In this document: positions 57,601-64,000 of the stretch, piece by piece
Layout: every line of letters begins with the position of its first letter
Numbering within the stretch: position 1 is the stretch's first letter
NCBI GenBank assembly: GCA_030141605.1
Contig: JAQGDQ010000268.1
Span: 81,305 to 145,304 of the forward strand
From: Tubiluchus corallicola
Lineage: Eukaryota > Priapulida > Priapulimorpha > Priapulimorphida > Tubiluchidae
Reading direction: 5' to 3'
DNA: 64,000 bases
The notes under the pieces: model-generated
What the model saw: only the letters and a program-made list of their open reading frames with translations
The model's database searches: none
Told to the model about the DNA's origin: nothing
Program-made: the position numbers and the translations under genes

Positions 57601-58497
57601 TTTCTTTGTTGCATTGAAATTTTTACAAATCACAGATCCTTGTAAACCATCAGAGGATATGCTTCCAATAGTACTCATCAAATCTGTCGGTTTCATCATT
57701 ACAGGAGATCCATCTCTTTGTAAATGAGACGGTACTGTGTACACAGGACAGTCACCTTCAAATTCGCAAGTTGCCCCATTGTCAACATTTGAGTGCTTTT
57801 CTCTTGGCAAACTTCTTAAATTATGAGGGCTAACAGAAGGAGACTTAGAACTGGACCGGGTCCTACAATTCAAACTGTTCGATGGAATTGACAAAGTTAT
57901 AGCTCCGTTTACATGTCCTTTAGACTGCGTTCCGGAGTAAAACACATCTTTATCAAATTTGGTTTCCACAGATAAAGACGGCGGCTCCTCAGAACATTGG
58001 GTAATCATGTCCGAAGTAGTTCTGAATGACTGCAACTCCTCAGTTAAACTAACATTTTCCTCAGGATCACCACTGCAGTTGCCATGCATAGAATCTCTAC
58101 ACTGCGGTGATGATAAACTTTCAGATTTAACATGATATGCACCCGGACTTGCTTTTAGCATCGACTTACTGTTCTTACAGTTACAAGACGGAGGACAAAC
58201 GTGCTTCTTCACGCGTGGTCTCATGCTTTTTCTCACAGGTAGGGTACTAGCAGCAGTCGGTGTTGCACCAGTTTTCATATTATCGTCACTAAACGAGAAA
58301 GTATTGCTGTCTGGCATGTTTGAATTTTCATCCGTAGCAACGTGGAAATCGAGATCGTTTTCAGGGAATATCTGGTCGATCAGAAAGCCACTCTGTTTTG
58401 GAGCTTTCTTCGGCTGCAGTGTAGTATTCTTGAAAAAGTGTCCATTATTACAAATAGCTTCTCTTGGTGTAGTTGTATTTGATCTAACGCTGTTCAT
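47161..58497 (-). CDS. CDYL-like: CDYL-type protein: long disordered N-terminus plus crotonase-like domain (7 coding exons)
   Basis: Exons on the minus strand, in transcript order: 58497-56037, 52592-52380, 51053-50920, 50396-50233, 48679-48469, 47957-47814, 47331-47161. Every junction is GT-AG, phases match, and the product is 1165 residues plus TAA. Residues 1-890 are Ser-rich, low in hydrophobics, and probably disordered. Residues about 905-1150 form the enoyl-CoA hydratase/isomerase-like fold typical of CDYL/CDYL2: YKFKEIVVKK (905-914), the oxyanion-loop segment FSSGLDLHYFL (965-975), VNGAAVGLGAAILPLCDVVY (1008-1027), NEML...GRRLTATEA and GLVSQVF. Vertebrate CDYL is about 600 residues with an N-terminal chromodomain and acts in chromatin repression. 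Here the chromodomain is not seen and the N-terminal part is far longer. The CDYL assignment rests on the C-terminal domain. ECI2-type isomerases are the next closest family but lack the YKFKEIVVKK-type lead-in. Confidence 0.9.
48056..48240. repeat. Polypyrimidine (CT-rich) tract in a CDYL-like intron
   Basis: Mixed CT/CCT/CTTT units on the plus strand, hence purine-rich in the transcript. It lies between exons 5 and 6. Confidence 0.85.
48773..49757. mobile_element. MITE family A, long copy, TA target site
   Basis: The left end CAGTAGGCGCCGCTTAATAG is mirrored on the right as CTATTATGCGGCGCCTACTG. Both sides carry a TA dinucleotide. Internal sequence near both ends is shared with 52991-53431. 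No transposase frame over 985 bases. It lies in the CDYL-like intron between exons 4 and 5. Confidence 0.9.
50233..51053 (-). CDS. CDYL-like: CDYL-like exons 3 and 4: start of the crotonase-like domain
   Basis: Exon 3 (51053-50920) begins inside a Glu codon split with the previous exon and carries the lead-in to the fold (YKFKEIVVKK, then YTHVTLNTS). Exon 4 (50396-50233) carries the first oxyanion-hole segment SSGLDLHYFL and ends two bases into an Arg codon completed by exon 5. Donors are CAG/GTATGT and ACG/GTAATG; acceptors are TTTACAG and GTTGCAG. The match to vertebrate CDYL/CDYL2 over this stretch is unmistakable by eye. Confidence 0.9.
51334..51937. mobile_element. piggyBac-like MITE
   Basis: Starts CCCTTTCACTACG directly after a TTAA (51330-51333) and ends CGTAATGAAAGGG followed by TTAG, one base from TTAA. 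TTAA targets and CCC...GGG ends are the hallmark of piggyBac transposons. A GGCGGCAGT/CTGCC-type subterminal repeat lies near the right end. It lies in the CDYL-like intron between exons 2 and 3. Confidence 0.8.
52991..53431. mobile_element. MITE family A, short copy, TA target site
   Basis: Begins CAGTAGGCGCCATTTAATAG after a TA and ends AGTACCTACTA before a TA. Shares long blocks with 48773-49757, for example TAATTGACTCAATATTTTT and CGGTTAATTGGG, but lacks much of its middle. It lies in the first intron downstream of the giant CDYL-like exon. Confidence 0.9.
53715..53800 (-). repeat. Possible LINE 3' tail
   Basis: Read on the minus strand it runs TTTTGTCTGAAATAAAATT and then ATCAA repeats, as at the 3' ends of many CR1/L2-type LINEs. 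No coding remnant is attached. Confidence 0.3.
54280..54640 (+). mobile_element. Non-LTR retrotransposon (LINE) ORF2 fragment
   Basis: The frame (Met at 54317) reads MIKMYCTMIRPVVEYACQVW, then HPSFSQHLSDLLETVQKRSL and KIIFP. This is the region after the RT core in CR1/Jockey-type LINE proteins (Y...IRPV.EYA..VWHP, LE..QKR.L..I). It lies antisense in the first coding-sequence intron of the CDYL-like gene and is truncated on both sides. Confidence 0.85.
55421..55640. repeat. Purine-rich (GA/AAG) low-complexity tract
   Basis: GAAAGAAAGG-type units over about 220 bases on the plus strand. The opposite-strand frames (Leu/Phe/Ser) are composition artefacts. Confidence 0.85.
56037..58497 (-). CDS. 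CDYL-like: Giant first coding exon of the CDYL-like gene (820 residues)
   Basis: An uninterrupted 2461-base reading frame starts with an ATG at 58497 (G at -3) and ends at the donor CAG/GTAATG. The frame continues past the donor to a stop at 55963, but those 24 residues are intronic read-through. The product is rich in Ser, Thr, Lys and Asn. It has a Cys cluster CPPSCNCK at 101-108, basic patches (for example 297-301 and 412-418), a tandem 18-residue repeat (447-482) and a duplicated 18-residue motif (638-655 and 695-712). No enzymatic domain is recognised. An in-frame TGA lies 39 bases upstream of the ATG, so if the exon extends upstream as drawn this ATG is the first available in frame. Confidence 0.85.
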
Positions 58498-58661
58498 TAC
58501 TACAGCAATTTGGCCTTTTACACATATGCCACAGGTTCAGTTGAAGTTGTGTCAAATGTGTGGGCACAAATTACACACGTGCCATAAACTCAACATGGGG
58601 TGTCATATGCATGTACACAGATGAGGTCCATTGCATGCATAACAGCTGCATTACTGTAGAT
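58498..58661 (-). other. Probable 5' UTR part of the first coding exon of the CDYL-like gene, with an upstream ORF
   Basis: A strong acceptor on the minus strand (ATTCTTTTTTCAG, ending at 58662) would start this exon at 58661. The 164 bases before the main ATG contain several upstream ATGs. The first opens a 26-codon upstream ORF at 58651-58571 that ends 73 bases before the main start. No other acceptor as strong is seen near the start. The exon boundary is inferred, not observed. Confidence 0.5.
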
Positions 58662-58799
58662 CTGAAAAAAGAATTTCATATTTAAGTTAAACAAAAACTC
58701 AAAATTACTAAACAATTTCTTGATTAATTAATTAAACAATCTCAATTCATCCTCCTGTGCAATGGATTTAGGTGACACTTACCGATTCTATGCTAAACA

Positions 58800-58990
58800 T
58801 GAGAATTCTGACCAATTTGCTAAGTGGGCCAATAACACAAGTGGTAGAGAGTGTGACCTGTAACTGCAAAATTCTAGGTTCAAATCCCAGTTACTCATAA
58901 ATTTTAGCACTTTTCTCTAAACAATTAATTACTTGTTCAGGTTAGGTTAACAGTTGGTCTTACATAAACGATTAGATTTATTAATTCTCA
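58800..58990 (+). repeat. tRNA-derived SINE-like sequence
   Basis: A-box-like AAGTGGTAGAGAGTG is followed by a well-kept B box GGTTCAAATCCCAG. The B box and the following TTTTAGCACTTTTCTCT resemble the copy at 18120-18290. Confidence 0.55.
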
Positions 58991-60128
58991 AATAAAATGT
59001 TCATTCCATTTTCATACAGTATAACACGTATATTTCATATCACTTTCATATCTCGTGTAATATTTTCGTGACGACCCTACATAAAACACTTAATTCATTG
59101 ATCTGTTTTTCAGACTACCTACCTATAAGCTTGAGTATTAGTAGGACAAATCTACATTTTGGGATCTGAAACCGATATTGTAAAAAATCTGACGAGATAT
59201 GATCAGAAACATTAAATAAATAGGTAAAATTTAACCTGATATTTGACAAAATTTCATAACAATAAATAACTAAGTAAACAAAAGTTTACATTTTCGGGAA
59301 ACTGATAGCTAGACACGCATGCCCTCACTAACACAATCAGAAAAAAATCAAGTGAAGATGATAAAGTGTGCACTGCACAAATAAAGATAGAGCTGATTAC
59401 GTAATTACAATAGATTTCATACGATCAGCGATGTCCAGTTTATCCAGAGTTTGTTTTACATATTAAAGTGAAAGACTTTCGCGTTGTTGAAAATACAACA
59501 GCTAAAATAAACACACAAAAATGCATCAGTTTCTGAAGTCTTACATTGAACAATGGAAGCTAACTAAACGTCTGAACTCTGAACACTTAATTTTAATATT
59601 AAACCACGTGAACTCAAATTTCATAACTTAGAAGCAGAATGTTATCGTTTAGGTGACTATGCATGAATTTCCAGCAAGGAATTGAGCCAATGAACTTTTT
59701 AGTCAGGCAAATGCAAGGGCAAAGCTTAAACACACATGACCTTGAAGATGAGAACAAGCCATTACTTTAAAACTAGGATAACTTCGCACGCAATCTGAAA
59801 CGTGACTGCTCGCATCCACGGCTGCAAACATTTCAGGCTGAAGAACCTGTTCATATCTTTGGCAACATGGTTAATCCAGTTTTTCGGTAAACTAGGAACA
59901 TGATTAGAACATGAAAGGGTCACTGGCAGCTGACAATGAAAAGAATATTGCGTATGCATGCTGGATTGCTATTTTTGTTGCATAACTTTTTAAAGTTTCA
60001 AATTCTTGATCATTTTGACACTACTGACAGCAATAAGCAGAGCTCTCCAACAACAAAGCATACTGCCGAAATTTAAAAACAATAAAATTTCATTGCTGTA
60101 AAGACAGTGAACGTTAAGCTAAGCGCAT

Positions 60129-60262
60129 ACAACATCTCTACGCATACTGCCAAATTTCATCACTCAATACCTAATCAACGAAGTCACAAAATCATACAAC
60201 ATACGTACGCACCCTGCCAAATTTTATCCCCAACAGCTAACGAAAGAAGTCACAAAATCAAA
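60129..60262. repeat. Two tandem 67-bp units
   Basis: Both units start ACAACAT and end GAAGTCACAAAATCA, with CTGCCAAATTT in the middle. They are nested between two copies of AAAATTTCATTG...GTGAACG. Confidence 0.85.
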
Positions 60263-62486
60263 ATTTCATTGTTGTAAAAAGAGTGAACGTGAGTGGATTC
60301 AGGTCACCGGACAGGATGTTCACCTACGACCGTCGTCTCTCTGCCGATCTGCAACATGACTTAAAATGAAAACGAATGATCCAAATTAAGTAGAAATAAG
60401 CTGTACAGGAATCATCATTACACGTATAAAACTGCGACTTCTTGGCCTGAAAGGTCAAAGGTGAAGTTCCCAAGCAGTATGATCTGCTGATTGCTCGTTT
60501 GTCTCTCACTCACATAATCACAAGGTTTAACCCATCGCCACTTTCAGTAGGCTTTTAACTAAATGCCATAACAACTGTGGTAGTCAGTCCATGTCTTTGT
60601 TGTTTGATAGATTTATGTACAAAGTTTTTTTCTATTTGTTGCAGTGAAAATTGAAAATCAACAAACAGTTAAAAGGTAAAATGAAAAACCTACATGATCC
60701 AAGAAAATCGGATGGAGTCGGACATACTTTGTCAGACGTCGTGTAAGGGGAAAATCTGGCGACTAACTGATCGACCCATTGAATGAAGTCAGACGAAAGT
60801 CGGAGGTGTTTTACTTTTCACCCGACTGTCTTCTGACGTCTTGGTATTATAACCAATAATAAAACTTCTTGCGTTCACGTGACGAGAAAGGGAGAGAGGG
60901 GTTACGGCATTTAACAATTAACAACAATTACATTTCACTTAACAATGTTGTTTATCTTGTAAATAATTAAAACAACAAGTTTGCATACAACCCATATCAC
61001 GTAACCATAGAAAAACTACGTTATGTGAATAAACTGCCCTGGTTGCAGGATGATTGTAATAAATTGTGGCACTTACATGCCTTCCTAAAACAAATGTGAC
61101 AAACGCAATATTCAAACAATGCAAATTTGTCAGAAAATAGGACGAAAATCAGATCATCTAAACCGGGCTTAAGTTTAGCTGAACATCTACAAGTAGGCTT
61201 TAGTGGACACCCTTAGAAAAGTACTGAAGTGAATGTAATGAAACACACTTATAGTGACCAACACGTTGTATGACTCAGTGAAGTTTACTTAAATCCCTTT
61301 ACTAGAGAACTCAGCCAGCATTTTCAGCAGATGAAACAGCTGGAATGAATCAATAATTTCTACTTAAATCCCTTCACAAAGTCTAAAACAAAGAAAATTT
61401 GGTGGAAAAGGCGAAACATTGCCTTTTGTTGTTTCATTTGCAATCAATTATTGCAGTAGTTGTAGCAATTTTGCGATTGTTGTAGGCCTCATATACTGAT
61501 ATTCAGAAAAAACATTCAACGGTAAGTGCTAACCAATTTGAAAAATTAAATTCATCCCTGTTCGGTGATGGTTATTTAAGTGACACTATGCCAAGAAGGG
61601 GCTTTTTAGAGTCTAAGTCAAACCTACAGCCAGCTGCTACAAGATGAATTCAGATATATTACATGTGAATCAACAGTCTTCTCTTAATGTGCACATGAAT
61701 TACTGCATTTCTTAATATCTTTAAAATCAAAACAGTATCCTAGGCACAAGCTGCTATTAAAACCTTATAAACTTTTCTTGCAATATTTACAGCAAGCAGT
61801 GAACACAAATTTTTTTTAATCAAACCTAACAACGAAAAACCAAAAACCACCTCTATAGAACAATGTCATTGTCTACTGCAGAAACACCAGAAGCTTTTAC
61901 GGTGAACATCTTCTATAAAGATCTCCACATATTTCAGTATTTTTGGAAAAAAGTAAAGTCAAAACCTCAAGCAAATTAAATTTATGATGGGATACTTCTC
62001 CTCCTTCCACCATTTACTTTCTATTCCTCTCAATGACTGGCTTATGCATACATGGCTAGCATGCACCCCATTGTATGTCAGGGCCTTGTTTAAATTGTAT
62101 GGATAATCAATGTCAGGATAAATAAAAAGGAATTCTGGAACTCAATAGCTGAAGCATGCAGAATCAGCCTGCAGCTCAATTTTCATCCAACAATGGCTCA
62201 AGAGATTTTTGGCACATTTCTGACCCAAACTCCAATCATAGTAAAACTGACATCCGTCACTTAATGGACCAGAAGTTTTCTCAACATCAAAAATGATGGT
62301 GACTAGAAATTCCATCAAAAAACTTCTTATTTGAATGAAACAAAATTGTCCCTTTTGAAACTCAAGTTACTCAACTTGAATTAAATGCACTCATTTAAGC
62401 AGCAAATTGACTAAAATTTGCATATTCATATTGAAAAAATCAGCGTATTTAATTTAGTATCCCAAATAAAAGCGAGGGTTCAAGGG

Positions 62487-63379
62487 CAAGGCTGGCAATA
62501 CAGTACATTGCGGTATGGTACGAAATTACGTTATTTTTCGTACCTTTTCTGTACCATTTTACTCAGCTTCATGTAACGTTTTCATTAGTCAGCAACTCAG
62601 TAAGACGACTTGTTTTGCCTCATGGGTGGGGACTTGTTGTTCTCTCCTAGTTAACACAGAGCACATCTCTCCTAATTAACACAGAGCACACAAACAAAAT
62701 TGCTAGATTAGTTAGTTTGCAGCGAGTTGTTTAGAAGTGCCAGTTGTCATTTCTGGTAAATTACCCTGCCTTTATTGTTGTACCTATACAAACTGGGTAT
62801 ATTGCTTACCATGTTTGACACCTATTCATGTAACACTGCTGCTCTAACTTCTAGTTCTGAGAATTGTTTAGGAATGTACCATACACAGTTAGAAATGGCA
62901 TTGTAAAAACAGCGTCCTTTTTCCTGTGAAGGTTTTGCCTTCATACCTTCATTGGTGTTTGTTTCAAAAAATCTGAATGGCTTGAATGCAACATCTGAGT
63001 TACAGGTTTGCTTTGCCAATGAAAGAAATTTGAGACCTACCGACCTAACATGTAAAATTGCATAGCCTGCGTGGTATAGATAGAAGTGTTTTAGGCAAGA
63101 CGTAAATAGATGTAAACAGTATGGAAGTTCGAATATTAGTTCTGTTTTAAAGTATGCATAATTTCATAATAATAATTGATAAACTTATCGTTTTTACAAT
63201 TAACTTTTATGCGACTCTTCATCTTTTTATAGTACAGCTCACATGCACTTGATATGAAATTTGGTACCGAATTACAGTACGATACTTTTGTACTAGTATG
63301 ATTCAATTTTGTAGGTATGGTATTTTTTAAAGGTACGAAGTATGGCACTTTTTCGTACCGAACCGTACTGCCAGCCTTG
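62487..63379. mobile_element. hAT-like inverted-repeat element
   Basis: The left end CAAGGCTGGCAATACAGTAC pairs with the inverted right end CAAGGCTGGCAGTACGGTTC. Subterminal GGTACGAA/TTCGTACC motifs occur at both sides. Flanking octamers TTCAAGGG and CTCAGGAG agree at 5 of 8 positions. Internal frames are short and unrecognised. Confidence 0.75.
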
Positions 63380-64000
63380 CTCAGGAGGCACTGAGTTCAT
63401 TGTTTAGTGTGACGTGTCCCGACTACCATGCTTTCCCTAGGGAAGACAAAGCTTTGCAACAACAGTAGTGATAACTTGCAAAAAGTTTGGGCCTCTGATG
63501 GAGGAAAGAATTGTGCAAGCTGAATTTCATCAGTATTACCACACAAAGCTGTCATTTAAGCATGTCATGCACGTGTTACGCATTTCCGCTCACTCACGTT
63601 CACTACCAATCATAGGGGATGACCGATAGGCTAAAGAGGGCTTAGCTGGCAATTACGTGTGAGCTCAATGGCGGATCAATTAGGCGCACTACTACACAAT
63701 CATCTATTTTACCTAATTATAAAAATAATTATTCAGCAATGCTTCAGAATACTCAGCTATAGAGCCTGTATTATTTCGCTGAAGGATGTATACAGGGTAG
63801 AAAACTTCCTGTTGTGTAACAACCTGCGAAGATGTACATTAGTTTTTGTCACCTGATAGAAGCAGGCACAAAGAAGTGTGCGAGTGACTGAGAATGAAAA
63901 TTATAGTTATACTCAAATGTTTAAAGGAAACAAAATTATGCTGAGTTTTAGAAATGTTTTTTCTAAATTATTACTTACAAAGTTTCGAAGTTGCTTTCAT

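Larger units (their letters stand above)
58662..62486. other. Upstream region of the CDYL-like gene; no chromodomain exon seen
   Basis: Should contain upstream exons or the promoter of the minus-strand gene if they lie in this window. No minus-strand frame here shows the aromatic-cage pattern or the WKGY/WEP motifs of chromodomains. Confidence 0.4.

Noticed and set aside
59762-59959. Minus-strand frame as a candidate upstream exon of the CDYL-like gene
   Set aside because: It has no chromodomain motif and no matching splice signals with a compatible phase were seen.

Overview
The window is nuclear DNA from a multicellular animal. It is AT-rich and low in gene density, with spliceosomal GT-AG introns, long simple-sequence tracts, tRNA-derived SINE-like repeats, decayed LINE fragments and many small DNA transposons with terminal inverted repeats. 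I see no prokaryotic, plasmid or viral gene organisation. The species cannot be named from sequence alone. A non-vertebrate metazoan is my best guess, and I have no decisive marker for a phylum.

Two genes can be reconstructed exon by exon, with matching phases and an open frame throughout, and they converge on each other. Gene 1 (+ strand, 22000-40913) has 14 coding exons and encodes a 636-residue SLC6 Na+/Cl- dependent transporter of the GABA/taurine/betaine/creatine group. Its 50-base first coding exon lies 2.5 kb upstream of the second. Gene 2 (- strand, 58497 down to 47161) has 7 coding exons and encodes a 1165-residue CDYL-type protein. A very long, Ser-rich, probably disordered N-terminal part comes mostly from one 2461-base exon, and a crotonase/enoyl-CoA-hydratase-like domain forms the C-terminus. 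No chromodomain exon was found in the window. About 6.2 kb of non-coding DNA lies between the two stop codons.

Region by region. 1-21.9 kb has no recognisable gene. It holds microsatellites, a LINE 3' fragment (4.3-4.85 kb), a hAT-like MITE (11.8-12.3 kb), a GC-rich block (13.9-14.3 kb), a duplicated repeat (14.47 and 16.71 kb) and a large foldback element whose arms are degenerate 16-bp tandem repeats (18.9-20.1 kb). 22-41 kb is the transporter gene, whose introns carry SINE-like sequences, a decayed LINE and three inverted-repeat elements. 41-47 kb is intergenic, with one hAT-like MITE. 47-58.7 kb is the CDYL-like gene, whose introns carry two copies of one TA-flanked MITE family, a piggyBac-like TTAA element and a LINE fragment. 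58.7-64 kb has no recognised gene. It contains a SINE-like sequence, a 67-bp duplication and a third large inverted-repeat element.

The two genes have no evident functional link: one encodes a plasma-membrane transporter and the other a probable nuclear chromatin corepressor. The main interest is the unusual architecture of the CDYL-like protein and the density of distinct non-autonomous transposon families.
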